Shown here in pieces: positions 17,990 through 26,858 of a stretch of 64,000 nt of DNA (its first letter is position 1; each line of letters starts with the position of its first letter). The notes beneath the pieces are model-generated. The model had not been told where the DNA came from. It ran no database searches and saw nothing but the letters and a program-made list of their open reading frames with translations. The translations under genes were made by a program, and so were the position numbers. Origin of the DNA: Bacilli bacterium (GTDB lineage: Bacteria > Bacillota_I > Bacilli_A > RF39 > UBA660); contig JAFQSD010000001.1 of NCBI GenBank assembly GCA_017409785.1, positions 62,001 through 126,000 on the forward strand, read 5' to 3'.

Positions 17990-18895
17990 ATGCAAAACGT
18001 AAGTGATTTTATGAATAAAACTGATGATATTGAATTAAAACACTCATTTCAAGATGCCTGTGCTAACAGTGATTTTAAAAAATATGTTTATAATTTAAAT
18101 GTATCAGAAGATATATTAATAAAATATACTTCTCGTTTAGAAGAAGCTTTTACAGAGTGCAAAAACTGTGCAATGTGTAAAGGGCTAGATACATGTAAGA
18201 ATGCGGTACCAGGTTATGCGTATACACCGACAGCAAAAGAAAAGATTATAGATTTCTCATATGTTATATGTAAGTATCAAGAAGAACAAGATAAAAAGAC
18301 AGCATATCAAAAAAACTTAGAGTTATTAGAAATGCCTAAAGATATCAAAAACGCTTCTTTCAAAGACATGTACAAAGATGATAAAGCTAGAGTACCTATT
18401 GTTAAATACTTTAAAGAATTTATCGATAACTATGACAATGATGAAAAACCAAAAGGTATTTACTTAAATGGTTCATTTGGTTCAGGTAAAACTTATTTAG
18501 TTGCAGCCTTATTTAATGAACTTGCCAAAAAAGGAGTACGTAGTGTTCTTATTTATTATCCAGAGTTTTTAAGAAGTTTAAAAGCATCATTTCAAACAAA
18601 TTATGATGAACAATTTAATTACATCAAAAAAGTACCATTACTTTTATTTGATGACATTGGAGCAGAAAATTGCAGTAACTGGTCACGTGATGAAGTTTTG
18701 GGACCAATACTTCAATATCGTATGGAAAATCATTTGCCAACATTCTTCACATCAAACTTAACTTTAGAAGAATTAGAAAACTCCTTAGCAATTACATCTA
18801 GTGGAGTAGATAAAGTTAAAGCTAGAAGAATAATAGAAAGAATCAAACAATTAACAAACTCATTAGAGTTAATAAGTAAAAATAGAAGAAATTAA
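17990..18895 (+). CDS. dnaI: helicase loader DnaI
   Basis: AAA+ ATPase that loads the replicative helicase DnaC at the origin. 301 residues: an N-terminal helicase-binding domain with a zinc-type Cys cluster (CKNCAMCKGLDTC, near residues 62-74), then the ATPase domain with Walker A GSFGSGKT (161-168) and Walker B LLLFDDIGAE. The order dnaI - other genes - thrS is as in Bacillus, but dnaB is not next to it here. Start ATG after GGTGGTGATAAT. Confidence 0.93.
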   Translation: MQNVSDFMNKTDDIELKHSFQDACANSDFKKYVYNLNVSEDILIKYTSRLEEAFTECKNCAMCKGLDTCKNAVPGYAYTPTAKEKIIDFSYVICKYQEEQDKKTAYQKNLELLEMPKDIKNASFKDMYKDDKARVPIVKYFKEFIDNYDNDEKPKGIYLNGSFGSGKTYLVAALFNELAKKGVRSVLIYYPEFLRSLKASFQTNYDEQFNYIKKVPLLLFDDIGAENCSNWSRDEVLGPILQYRMENHLPTFFTSNLTLEELENSLAITSSGVDKVKARRIIERIKQLTNSLELISKNRRN

Positions 18896-18925
18896 AAGAA
18901 ATGCAAAAAAAGCATTTCTTTTTTT
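18894..18925 (+). terminator. dnaI terminator
   Basis: AAAAGAAATGC (18894-18904) pairs with GCATTTCTTTT (18912-18922), followed by T. Confidence 0.92.
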
Positions 18926-18933
18926 GTTAAAAT

Positions 18934-18961
18934 TTGACAAAACTAGAAAAATAGATATAAT
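18934..18961 (+). promoter_or_regulatory. promoter of the M23 peptidase gene
   Basis: TTGACA (18934-18939) and TATAAT (18956-18961), spacing 16 bp. Confidence 0.8.
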
Positions 18962-18987
18962 AATTAGCACTTGAAGGAGTGATAATA

Positions 18988-19803
18988 ATGAATCCTGATG
19001 ATAAGTACATCAGAAGGGGTAAATTTATATTATCGATTTCATTTGTTTTTTTAATTACAGCAATCGGTCTATTTGTAGTTAAAAACACGGATTTTTCTAG
19101 TAAGCAAAATTTTGCTTTGGCATATGAAACAATTGATATAAAAACAATGGGAGCACCTAAAGTATCGTTGAAAAAAACTAGCAAGGATAATATTTTCTCA
19201 ACGATAGTATCTGCTTTAGAAACAAATAGTAAGTTAACTGAAGTAGCACTTGTTAATGATAAAACTAAAATAGAAGATGAATCTTCAAAAGAAGTAAAAC
19301 AAGCAGAAGTAGTACCTGTAACTCCACCTAAACCAACATGGAGATTACCTACAGAACAAGGATATATAACACAATATGCACACTATAATCATATTGCTTT
19401 AGATATTACAAGTTCTAGAGGTACAAATGAGAGAATCTATCCAGTTGCCGATGGAGTAATTTCATCAATTTATAATGATGCATATGGTGCAAAAATAATA
19501 ACAATTAGACATTATATCGATGGAAAATATTACACATCACAATATGTTCACCTATCATGGTATGCATATGGAATTTATGTAGGACAACCAGTTACAACGG
19601 ACACAGTTATTGGTGGAATGGGTTCAACGGGATTATCAACAGGAATACACCTACACTTAACTGTAATGGATTGTAATTTATATGGAGATAGCAACTGTCC
19701 AGAAGTAGGGCAATATTTAAACTATGGTCGAAGAAGAGTAAGTCAAGGATTTTACGGACTAAATAGTTTAATGAACGTTCCATATAGTTGGTATTCAAGA
19801 TAA
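18988..19803 (+). CDS. membrane-anchored M23 (LytM-type) peptidase
   Basis: Cuts peptidoglycan cross-bridges or stem peptides outside the cell. 271 residues: one N-terminal membrane helix (about 15-35), a linker, then an M23 domain with HIALDI (zinc ligands HxxxD) and GIHLHL (HxH), the LytM/lysostaphin zinc site. VAD G and VHLSW segments also fit. Four Cys occur late, one pair near the end of the domain. The start at 18988 is 8 nt after AAGGAG; the GTG at 18979 overlaps that Shine-Dalgarno. Confidence 0.9.
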   Translation: MNPDDKYIRRGKFILSISFVFLITAIGLFVVKNTDFSSKQNFALAYETIDIKTMGAPKVSLKKTSKDNIFSTIVSALETNSKLTEVALVNDKTKIEDESSKEVKQAEVVPVTPPKPTWRLPTEQGYITQYAHYNHIALDITSSRGTNERIYPVADGVISSIYNDAYGAKIITIRHYIDGKYYTSQYVHLSWYAYGIYVGQPVTTDTVIGGMGSTGLSTGIHLHLTVMDCNLYGDSNCPEVGQYLNYGRRRVSQGFYGLNSLMNVPYSWYSR

Positions 19804-19806
19804 AAG

Positions 19807-19835
19807 TTGCAAAAAAAATTAATTAGTGGTATATT
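19807..19835 (+). promoter_or_regulatory. thrS leader promoter
   Basis: TTGCAA (19807-19812) and TATATT (19830-19835), spacing 17 bp, upstream of the T-box leader. Confidence 0.75.
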
Positions 19836-19841
19836 TAATCC

Positions 19842-20049
19842 ATACATGAAATAAATACAAAGACAAAGGACAAGATAAATTATCTAAGTTTTCAAGAGAG
19901 TTCGTGGTAGGTGCAAACGAATAAACATTTAATTTATTACTACCTTTCGAGTAGAATTATGCAAAGTAATTCCGGCGCAAGTCGTTAACTAACTAAGATA
20001 AACAAAGGATGGTACCGTGCATTAAGCACTCCTGTACTATCCTTTTTTT
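19842..20049 (+). promoter_or_regulatory. T-box riboswitch (threonine) with terminator
   Basis: The leader has the T-box hallmarks: AGAGAGTTCG..GGTAGGTG near 19894-19914, GAGTAG after stem I (19960-19965), the T-box AAAGGATGGTACCGTG (20004-20019) and an overlapping terminator GGATGGTAC..GTACTATCC with T7 (20007-20049). Uncharged tRNA pairs with the TGG motif and favours the antiterminator. ACTACC (19952-19957) contains Thr codons ACT and ACC at the expected specifier place; ACT followed by A is my preferred reading. Confidence 0.93.
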
Positions 20050-20080
20050 GTTTATATATAAATAATAGGGAGGAAATAAA

Positions 20081-21844
20081 ATGATAAATATTAAAGAAAA
20101 TGAACATTTAAGTATAATGAACCACTCTTGTGCACACTTACTTGCACAAGCAGTAAAACATATCTATCCAAATGCATTATTCTGGGTAGGACCAGTAATT
20201 GAAGAAGGATTCTATTACGATATTGATTTAGGAGATGAAACATTAACAGAAGAAGCTCTTGAAAAAATAGAACGTGAAATGAAGAAAATTGCTAAAGATG
20301 GAAAAAGAATCGTACGTGAAGAAATTTCCAAAGCAGATGCTTTAGAAAAATTTGCAAATGATCCATATAAAGTAGATTTAATAAGTAGAATGGATGAAGA
20401 TGAACAAGTAATCAGTTGCTATACTCAAGGAGACTTCACAGACCTTTGTCGTGGACCACACTTAGAATCAGTAAAAGAATTAAAATTCTTCAAACTTATT
20501 AAATTCAGTGGTGCTTACTGGAAGGGTGATGCTAAAAATAAAATGCTTCAACGTATCTACGGAGTTTGCTTCGAAAATGAAGAAGATTTAAACGCTCACC
20601 TAGCAGAACTAGAAGAAGCAAAAGAAAGAGACCACAGAAAGATTGGTAAAGAACAAGAACTATATATGAACCATGAATTAGTAGGAGCAGGAATGCCACT
20701 ATGGTTACCAAATGGTTCAATCATTAGAAAACAATTAGAAAACTACATCTATGAAAAAGAACAAAAACTAGGATATGACCATGTTTATACACCATGTGTT
20801 GGAACAGTAGATTTATATAAAACATCAGGACATTGGGATCACTACAAAGAAAATATGTTCCCAATGATGAAAGTTGATGAAGAAGAATTCGTACTTCGTC
20901 CAATGAACTGTCCACACCACATGTTAATCTTTAAAAACAAAATGCATTCATATAGAGATTTACCAGTAAGAATTGGTGAATTCGCAACAGACTTCCGTTA
21001 TGAAGCATCAGGAGCAGTTAAAGGACTTGAAAGAGTTAGATGTATGTGTCAAAATGATGCTCACTTATTCGTAACTCCTGAACAAATTGGAGAAGAATTT
21101 AAAAAAGTAGTTAGCTTAATCTTAGATGTATATCGTGACTTCGGTCTTCAAAACTATAAATTCCGTTTATCATTAAGAGACCCAGAAGATAAAGAAAAAT
21201 ATTTCGATGATGATCAAATGTGGAATGAAGCTGAAGCAAAATTAAGAGAAGTATTAAATGAATTAGGAGTTGAATACTTTGAAGCAGTAGGAGAAGCAGC
21301 ATTCTACGGACCAAAACTAGATGTAGAAGTTAAACCTGCAGTTGGCCCTGAAGTAACATTATCAACATGTCAATTAGACTTCTTATTACCAAGAAGATTT
21401 GAATTATCATACATTAATAGTAAGGGAGAAAAAGAAACTCCAGTAGTTCTTCATAGAGCGATCTTTGGAACATTCGATAGATTTACAGCTTTCATTATTG
21501 AAGAAACAAAAGGACGTTTCCCAACTTGGTTATCTCCAGTACAAGTTAAAGTAATTCCAGTTAATGCTGAATTCCAAGGAGACTATGGAAAAGAAATTAA
21601 AGATTATTTAGCTGAAAATGGTATTCGTGTTGAATTAGATGACCGTAATGAAAAACTAGGATATCGTTTACGTGAAGCTCAAACACAAAAAGTACCATAC
21701 ACTTTAATCCTAGGAGATGCTGAAAAAGAAAATAATACAATTTCATATCGTTTACATGGAGAAAAAGATACAACAACACTTCCAAAAGAAGAATTCTTAA
21801 AAATGTTAAAAGAAGAAATTGAATCAAAATCATTAAGAAAGTAG
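20081..21844 (+). CDS. thrS: threonyl-tRNA synthetase without TGS domain
   Basis: Charges tRNA-Thr. 587 residues against about 640 in the usual bacterial enzyme: the N-terminal TGS domain is missing and the protein begins at the editing domain. Editing-site ligands are kept (HSCAH at 15-19 and the later LCRGPH), as are the class II catalytic motifs (RPMNCPHHM with the zinc Cys, FRYE, GTFDRF) and the C-terminal anticodon-binding domain. GGGAGG precedes the ATG and the T-box terminator ends 32 bp upstream, so no room exists for a TGS extension. Confidence 0.96.
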   Translation: MINIKENEHLSIMNHSCAHLLAQAVKHIYPNALFWVGPVIEEGFYYDIDLGDETLTEEALEKIEREMKKIAKDGKRIVREEISKADALEKFANDPYKVDLISRMDEDEQVISCYTQGDFTDLCRGPHLESVKELKFFKLIKFSGAYWKGDAKNKMLQRIYGVCFENEEDLNAHLAELEEAKERDHRKIGKEQELYMNHELVGAGMPLWLPNGSIIRKQLENYIYEKEQKLGYDHVYTPCVGTVDLYKTSGHWDHYKENMFPMMKVDEEEFVLRPMNCPHHMLIFKNKMHSYRDLPVRIGEFATDFRYEASGAVKGLERVRCMCQNDAHLFVTPEQIGEEFKKVVSLILDVYRDFGLQNYKFRLSLRDPEDKEKYFDDDQMWNEAEAKLREVLNELGVEYFEAVGEAAFYGPKLDVEVKPAVGPEVTLSTCQLDFLLPRRFELSYINSKGEKETPVVLHRAIFGTFDRFTAFIIEETKGRFPTWLSPVQVKVIPVNAEFQGDYGKEIKDYLAENGIRVELDDRNEKLGYRLREAQTQKVPYTLILGDAEKENNTISYRLHGEKDTTTLPKEEFLKMLKEEIESKSLRK

Positions 21845-21859
21845 TAATACTTTCTTTTT
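21835..21859 (+). terminator. thrS terminator
   Basis: AAGAAAGTA (21835-21843) pairs with TACTTTCTT (21848-21856), with T run; overlaps the stop codon. Confidence 0.85.
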
Positions 21860-21860
21860 A

Positions 21861-21889
21861 TTTACAATAAATATCATTTGTATTAAAAT
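21861..21889 (+). promoter_or_regulatory. promoter of the first TPR gene
   Basis: TTTACA (21861-21866) and TAAAAT (21884-21889), spacing 17 bp. Confidence 0.6.
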
Positions 21890-21918
21890 ATATAAATATC
21901 TAAAACAGGGGGATGACT

Positions 21919-23037
21919 ATGTATTACAGAATAGATAAAGAAATTCAAGATTTAATAAAAAATGGTCATTTAGAAGAAGCGCTTAATAGATTGAGTGAAA
22001 TACAAGTTAATGATGAACGTATTATGAGATTTCTTAATATGAAAAAAGCTCATCTAGCACTAAATCTAAAAAAATATTTCCTAGCGGACTTCTATTTATT
22101 ACTAGCAAAAGAAGGACTTGATAAAACAAATCAACAATACTATCAAATTCTTTGTGAAGAAGCAAAACTAGCTTTAGAAACACAAGATTACGATAGAACA
22201 TTTTCTTGCTGTAAAGAAGCTATTAAAACAGAACATGCTAATGATGGAATTGCATATTTAGTGATGGGTCATGCATACGAAGAACAAGGAGACTATAAAA
22301 AAAGTTACCAGAGCTACCAAATGGCTCTTAATAAAACTAAGAGTGATAGTGTGAAAAGAGCAAGTCTATTTAGCTTAACTACTTTAGAGTACTTTGTTGG
22401 TCATTTTGATAAAGCAACAGGATATGCAGAAGAATATGCTAAAATATCTGGACTAAATAATAAAATAATAAATGTATTAGCTTGTTGCTACTTTAGACAA
22501 GGAAGATATAAAGAATTAAGTGAACTACTAAAAGAAGCCAAAGATGCCCATTTATCTTATGACATCGAATTAGATATATTTTTAGCAAAAGCTTTAAAAG
22601 AACCACTTCCTAATATTAAATCTAGAAGTTATAGTACAAGACAAGTTCAACAATATCAAAAATCTGCAGCCATAGCTCACATCAAGAAAAATCATCATAG
22701 TGAAAGAGATAAAAAGACAGAATTTTCGAGTGATATTGATATTGAAACACTTCTTAAAGATATACAAATTCAATTAACTGATGAAAACAAAGGCTATACT
22801 GATTTACGAGATGTATATGATGTTGCATATCCAAATGCAGGTTATGATGAAGATGGAAATATTTTAAACAGAATTAGAGTTGTTACGATAGCCGGAACAA
22901 AAAATATTATTGCCATGTATCCTGTAAGTTTTTCAATACTTAAAGAAAACAAAGCATTGCATTTACAAGATACAGGTAAAAAACTAACACGTATTGAACG
23001 ATTCAATGCTCGCTTAGCTAAAAAAGAAAATATATAA
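21919..23037 (+). CDS. TPR protein with conserved C-terminal domain, paralogue A
   Basis: 372 residues: about 230 of tetratricopeptide-type helical repeats, then a C-terminal domain of about 110 residues that recurs in the gene at 23767. Shared features are SYxxRQxxxY, AIAHIxxxHH, a DI.IETL helix, and GYDxxxN..xRxRVV...TKNI..MYP. Paired His in AIAHIKKNHH look functional, but I know no family with this signature. Cytoplasmic. Start ATG 21919 rather than 21913, which abuts the AGGGGG Shine-Dalgarno. Confidence 0.75.
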   Translation: MYYRIDKEIQDLIKNGHLEEALNRLSEIQVNDERIMRFLNMKKAHLALNLKKYFLADFYLLLAKEGLDKTNQQYYQILCEEAKLALETQDYDRTFSCCKEAIKTEHANDGIAYLVMGHAYEEQGDYKKSYQSYQMALNKTKSDSVKRASLFSLTTLEYFVGHFDKATGYAEEYAKISGLNNKIINVLACCYFRQGRYKELSELLKEAKDAHLSYDIELDIFLAKALKEPLPNIKSRSYSTRQVQQYQKSAAIAHIKKNHHSERDKKTEFSSDIDIETLLKDIQIQLTDENKGYTDLRDVYDVAYPNAGYDEDGNILNRIRVVTIAGTKNIIAMYPVSFSILKENKALHLQDTGKKLTRIERFNARLAKKENI

Positions 23038-23041
23038 AAAT

Positions 23042-23068
23042 AAAAGACGTAATTTAAAACGTCTTTTT
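23042..23068 (+). terminator. terminator after TPR gene A
   Basis: AAAAGACGT (23042-23050) pairs with ACGTCTTTT (23059-23067), then T. Confidence 0.88.
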
Positions 23069-23069
23069 C

Positions 23070-23099
23070 TTTACAAATCTACAAATAAAAAGATATAGT
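23070..23099 (+). promoter_or_regulatory. promoter of the HD gene
   Basis: TTTACA (23070-23075) and TATAGT (23094-23099), spacing 18 bp. Confidence 0.55.
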
Positions 23100-23119
23100 A
23101 ATATATAAGGAGTGACATT

Positions 23120-23752
23120 ATGAATAAAGCACAAAACGTAATCAAATTTTATAACACAACAAATACTTTAAAAACACTAATTAGAAAAGGATGGCTAAAT
23201 TGGCATGTTAAAGCAGAAAGAGTAGAAAGTGTAGCTGAACATGTATATGCTACACAAATGCTTGCTCTAGCAATGTATTCAGAATATAAATATGAACTAG
23301 ATATCCAAAAAGTTCTTTATATGTTAGCAATCCATGAATTAGAAGAAACTATTATTGGTGATTTAACATTTAAAGATATTAGCAAAGAAGAAAAAGAAAA
23401 GATTGGTCACGAAGCAGTAGAAAATATTCTAAAAGACCTATTATCTGGTGAAGAAATAAAAAAACTAATATTTGAATTTGATGCTAAAGAAACTAAAGAA
23501 GCTTTATTTGCATATCACTGCGATAAATTAGAGTGTGACCTACAATGTAAATTATATGATGAAGCAAATCTAGTAGATTTAAATGATCAATTAGAAAGTG
23601 ATAATCATAATAAAAATACAATCGAAAGAATGAAAAAAGGAGAAATTACTTGGTCATATGCCTGGATGAATCATGATAGACCATATTTTGAAAAAGATCA
23701 AAACTTTTTAGAAGTTTTAGATTATGCTATAGAAAATAAAATAACAAATTAA
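23120..23752 (+). CDS. HD-domain hydrolase, YfbR/HDDC2-like
   Basis: 210 residues. Metal ligands of an HD phosphohydrolase appear in order: SVAEHVY (first His, about residue 41), IHELEE (second His and acidic residue, about 72-75) and CDKLE (late Asp, about 136). The family includes 5'-deoxynucleotidases of nucleotide salvage; the Cys-rich CDKLECDLQCKLYDE stretch resembles HDDC2-type proteins. Start ATG after AAGGAGTGA. The TPR gene B follows after 14 bp, so they form one operon. Confidence 0.78.
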   Translation: MNKAQNVIKFYNTTNTLKTLIRKGWLNWHVKAERVESVAEHVYATQMLALAMYSEYKYELDIQKVLYMLAIHELEETIIGDLTFKDISKEEKEKIGHEAVENILKDLLSGEEIKKLIFEFDAKETKEALFAYHCDKLECDLQCKLYDEANLVDLNDQLESDNHNKNTIERMKKGEITWSYAWMNHDRPYFEKDQNFLEVLDYAIENKITN

Positions 23753-23766
23753 TTGGAGGAACTATC

Positions 23767-25296
23767 ATGGCTAAGGGTAATAGTATCAAGAAAAGACAAA
23801 ATAAACTTAATCAAATTCGTAATCAGATTGAAGCAGGTAATTATAAAAGAGCATTATATGAAGTTGTTAATTATGTAAAAACATATCCTGATGATATGTT
23901 GGGACATTATTTATATGGAAAACTCTTGTTAAGAAAAAATGAGCTTCAAGGAGCAAGACGTGAATTTCAATTAGTTTTAGAGTTCCAAGATGAAAATGAA
24001 GTAAAAGCACTTATGAATCTTGCTACTATTGCTCGACGTGAAGGAGATCCTGATGAAGCAATTAAGTATTATAAAAAAGTAATAGAGGATAGTAACTATA
24101 CTGATATATACGCAGTTAATGTTTTAGCCCATCTTTATAGATATGAAAAAAGATCTGAAGAAGCTATTGCATTAATTGAAAAATGTCAATTTTCACCCGA
24201 ACTAGCAAAAGAATTAGCTAAGAATCTATCGATAGTTGGAAGAACACAAGAAGCATTAGTTGTCCTAGAACAATTCCCACCAGAAACAAGAAAAGACGAA
24301 CGAGACGTTTCTCTAAATAAAGGAAGAATTGCTTCTACTAAAGATGAATATGAAAAAGCAATGTTTTATTATGAAGATGCAAAAGATGGAGATGCCAAAG
24401 ATAATATTTACTATAAGGCAATCTATGAACAAATAAAACTTTCTCTAGCGTACGAAAAATATGAAGAGGCCATTAGTTATTGTGAAGACCTATTATCAAT
24501 TGATAATCACTTCAACGGAGAAATATATTTATTAATGGGAAAAGCTAAACAAGGAATAGCTGAGTATCAAGCAGCATACGATAACTATGTTAAAGCAGCA
24601 GAACTCGCAACAGATCGTGACGTTCGTGCTCTTGCTCATTACCATGCCGGAAGTCTTGACTTCGCCCGTGGCAGGTTATCTTATGCAGAAACTCATTTTA
24701 AGAGAAGCATAACCAATGCCAGAGAATTATCAGAAATAACTTATACTAAATTAATTGGAGTTTTATTAAGAGAAGAAAAATATAGTGAAGTATTAAAATA
24801 TGCAGCTAGATTAAAGAAAGCCATTCCTCACAAATGGAAAGATTCCCCAGTTGAATATGTAGAAATGATTGTTAATAAACGTTTGGGTAAAAAACTTCCA
24901 CCACGTGATTCTTGCTCATATACAGAACGTCAAATAATCAGATATAAAGAAAAAGATGCAATTGCTCATATTGAATCACATCATAAAGGAGCATCAAAAA
25001 CTAGAGGGAACTTTGCTAAAGATATCAATATTGAAACACTATATTATGATATAAGAGAACGACTAACAGATGATAACTTAGTCAATGAAGATGCTATGGA
25101 TATTTATGAAATAGATTATCGTAATATAGGCTATGATTTAGAAGATAATCTAGTTCATCGAGTTAGAGTAGTAGTGTTCCCAAGTACTAAAAACATTTTA
25201 ACAATGTATCCTGGCTGTCGCGCAACAGTCCCTCGTAAAGGTGAATTTAAATCAACTAAAGCCAGACAAAAAAAGAAAACTGATGATAAAAAATAA
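23767..25296 (+). CDS. TPR protein with conserved C-terminal domain, paralogue B
   Basis: 509 residues with eight or so tetratricopeptide-like repeats (for example DEAIKYYKKVIEDS, EKAMFYYEDAK, SYAETHFKRSI) and the same C-terminal domain as paralogue A at 21919, here about residues 378-490. TPR arrays bind proteins; the fused domain might be the effector. In an operon with the HD hydrolase. Basic tail. Function unknown. Confidence 0.75.
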   Translation: MAKGNSIKKRQNKLNQIRNQIEAGNYKRALYEVVNYVKTYPDDMLGHYLYGKLLLRKNELQGARREFQLVLEFQDENEVKALMNLATIARREGDPDEAIKYYKKVIEDSNYTDIYAVNVLAHLYRYEKRSEEAIALIEKCQFSPELAKELAKNLSIVGRTQEALVVLEQFPPETRKDERDVSLNKGRIASTKDEYEKAMFYYEDAKDGDAKDNIYYKAIYEQIKLSLAYEKYEEAISYCEDLLSIDNHFNGEIYLLMGKAKQGIAEYQAAYDNYVKAAELATDRDVRALAHYHAGSLDFARGRLSYAETHFKRSITNARELSEITYTKLIGVLLREEKYSEVLKYAARLKKAIPHKWKDSPVEYVEMIVNKRLGKKLPPRDSCSYTERQIIRYKEKDAIAHIESHHKGASKTRGNFAKDINIETLYYDIRERLTDDNLVNEDAMDIYEIDYRNIGYDLEDNLVHRVRVVVFPSTKNILTMYPGCRATVPRKGEFKSTKARQKKKTDDKK

Positions 25297-25325
25297 AAGT
25301 GTAAACTAAAAAGATAACAAAATTT

Positions 25326-25358
25326 AAATAAGTCAACGATTTTGACTTATTTTTTTTG
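25326..25358 (+). terminator. terminator after TPR gene B
   Basis: AAATAAGTCAA (25326-25336) pairs with TTGACTTATTT (25342-25352), then T to 25358. Confidence 0.9.
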
Positions 25359-25427
25359 TAAACGACTGTAAAATTGTAAATAAAAATTATTTTCTTCCTT
25401 TACTTTTTTTAGCCATTTATGTAATAT

Positions 25428-25433
25428 TATAAT
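25428..25433 (+). promoter_or_regulatory. -10 element of the mraZ promoter
   Basis: TATAAT at 25428-25433, just before the MraZ boxes. No convincing -35 is seen at 16-18 bp. Confidence 0.55.
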
Positions 25434-25438
25434 TAAGT

Positions 25439-25463
25439 AGTGGTTGATAGTGGTGAAAAGTGG
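25439..25463 (+). promoter_or_regulatory. MraZ operator: three AGTGG repeats
   Basis: AGTGG occurs at 25439-25443, 25449-25453 and 25459-25463, exactly 10 bp apart. MraZ is known to bind short G-rich direct repeats with one-turn spacing upstream of its own gene. They lie just downstream of the -10, and the last repeat merges with the GGGGG Shine-Dalgarno, so MraZ could block transcription and perhaps translation. Confidence 0.8.
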
Positions 25464-25472
25464 GGGATATTT

Positions 25473-25910
25473 ATGTTTATGGGTGAATATCATCATACTA
25501 TTGATGAAAAAGGAAGAATTATAATTCCTTCTAAGTTCCGTGAAGACTTAGGAGAAAAGTTTATAATCACAAGAGGAATCGAAAATTGTCTTTTTGTGTA
25601 TTCTTTGTCTTCTTGGGAAAAAATCACCAATAAACTTGAAAGCCTACCATTCACTAAAAAAGACGCAAGACAATTTGTCCGTTTCTTCCTATCGGGAGCT
25701 ACTACAGCAGAATTCGATAAGCAGGGCCGTGTCAACATTACCTCCCCATTAATTTCCTATGCCAACTTACAAAAAGATTGTGTAGTTATTGGTACAGGAG
25801 ACCGGTTAGAGATATGGTCACAAGAAGATTGGAATGCATTCTTCGAATCTGCATCAAGCAACATGTCAGATATAGCCGAAAATTTATTTAACGAGAGCGT
25901 GAATATATGA
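25473..25910 (+). CDS. mraZ: MraZ transcriptional regulator
   Basis: Two AbrB-like SpoVT domains forming an oligomeric ring that represses the division cluster. 145 residues from ATG 25473, beginning with the family's typical MFMGEY.HTIDEKGR and IIPSKFRE; second half AEFDKQGRV. An in-frame start at 25440 would give an odd N-terminus over the operator and is rejected. Its TGA stop overlaps the rsmH start by 4 bp. Confidence 0.96.
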   Translation: MFMGEYHHTIDEKGRIIIPSKFREDLGEKFIITRGIENCLFVYSLSSWEKITNKLESLPFTKKDARQFVRFFLSGATTAEFDKQGRVNITSPLISYANLQKDCVVIGTGDRLEIWSQEDWNAFFESASSNMSDIAENLFNESVNI

Positions 25911-26839
25911 AAGAAAAACATATAAGTGTATTGCTAGAGGAATCTATTTCTTCCCTTAACTTAAAAGATGATAGTATTATTGTAGATTGCACTTTAGGCT
26001 ATGGAGGACACAGTAGTAACATCTTGGCTAGAATAAAGAAGGGGTTTTTATTCGCCTTTGACCAAGATAGTGAAGCAATTCGGCATAGTACCGACCGATT
26101 AAATGCGGTTGGTACTAACTTCACTATCATTAAAAGCAATTTTGTGCATTTAAAAGAAAAACTACGAGAACTTGATGTAGACAAAGTAGATGGAGTTCTA
26201 TTTGACCTTGGGGTATCTTCTCCACAATTAGATGATGGAGAAAGAGGCTTTTCTTATCATGAAGATGCTAGACTTGATATGCGTATGGATAGAGATAATC
26301 CATTATCTGCTTATGAAGTAGTTAATAATTATTCAAAAGAAGAATTATCACGTATATTTTATAAATATGGTGAAGATAAATTCTCAAATAACATTGCTAA
26401 AAAAATAGTGGAATATCGTGCTACTAAACCAATTGAAACCACACTTGAATTAGTAGAAGTGATAAAAACAGCAGTTCCAATGAAATTTAGAATTGATAAA
26501 CATCCAGCAAGACAAATATTTCAAGCAATACGTATTGAAGTAAATAAAGAACTTGATGTTATTGAACCAGCCTTAGAGCAAGCCTTATCAATTTTAAAAG
26601 TCGGAGGAAGAGTAGCCGTAATTACATTCCATTCATTAGAAGATAGACTAGTAAAGAATTTCTTTAAAGAAAAATGTGCTATAGACGAACGTCTAAAAGG
26701 AATGCCTAACATTCCTAAAGAATATTTACCAGACTTTAGCTTAGTAGTAAATAAAGCTATAAGTCCATCAGAAGAAGAACTAGAAAATAATCCTAGAGCA
26801 CGAAGTGCCAAACTTCGCGTAATAGAAAGAATAAAATAA
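25907..26839 (+). CDS. rsmH: 16S rRNA m4C1402 methyltransferase RsmH
   Basis: S-adenosylmethionine-dependent methylation of C1402 in 16S rRNA. 310 residues: opening HISVLLEES, SAM motif DCTLGYGGHS, DLGVSSPQLD, ERGFSYHEDARLDMRMD, HPARQIFQAIRIEVN and late ITFHSLEDR, all signatures of the MraW family. ATGA overlap with mraZ suggests coupling. Confidence 0.97.
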   Translation: MKEKHISVLLEESISSLNLKDDSIIVDCTLGYGGHSSNILARIKKGFLFAFDQDSEAIRHSTDRLNAVGTNFTIIKSNFVHLKEKLRELDVDKVDGVLFDLGVSSPQLDDGERGFSYHEDARLDMRMDRDNPLSAYEVVNNYSKEELSRIFYKYGEDKFSNNIAKKIVEYRATKPIETTLELVEVIKTAVPMKFRIDKHPARQIFQAIRIEVNKELDVIEPALEQALSILKVGGRVAVITFHSLEDRLVKNFFKEKCAIDERLKGMPNIPKEYLPDFSLVVNKAISPSEEELENNPRARSAKLRVIERIK

Positions 26840-26858
26840 GAAGAAAGAGGGTGAAACT

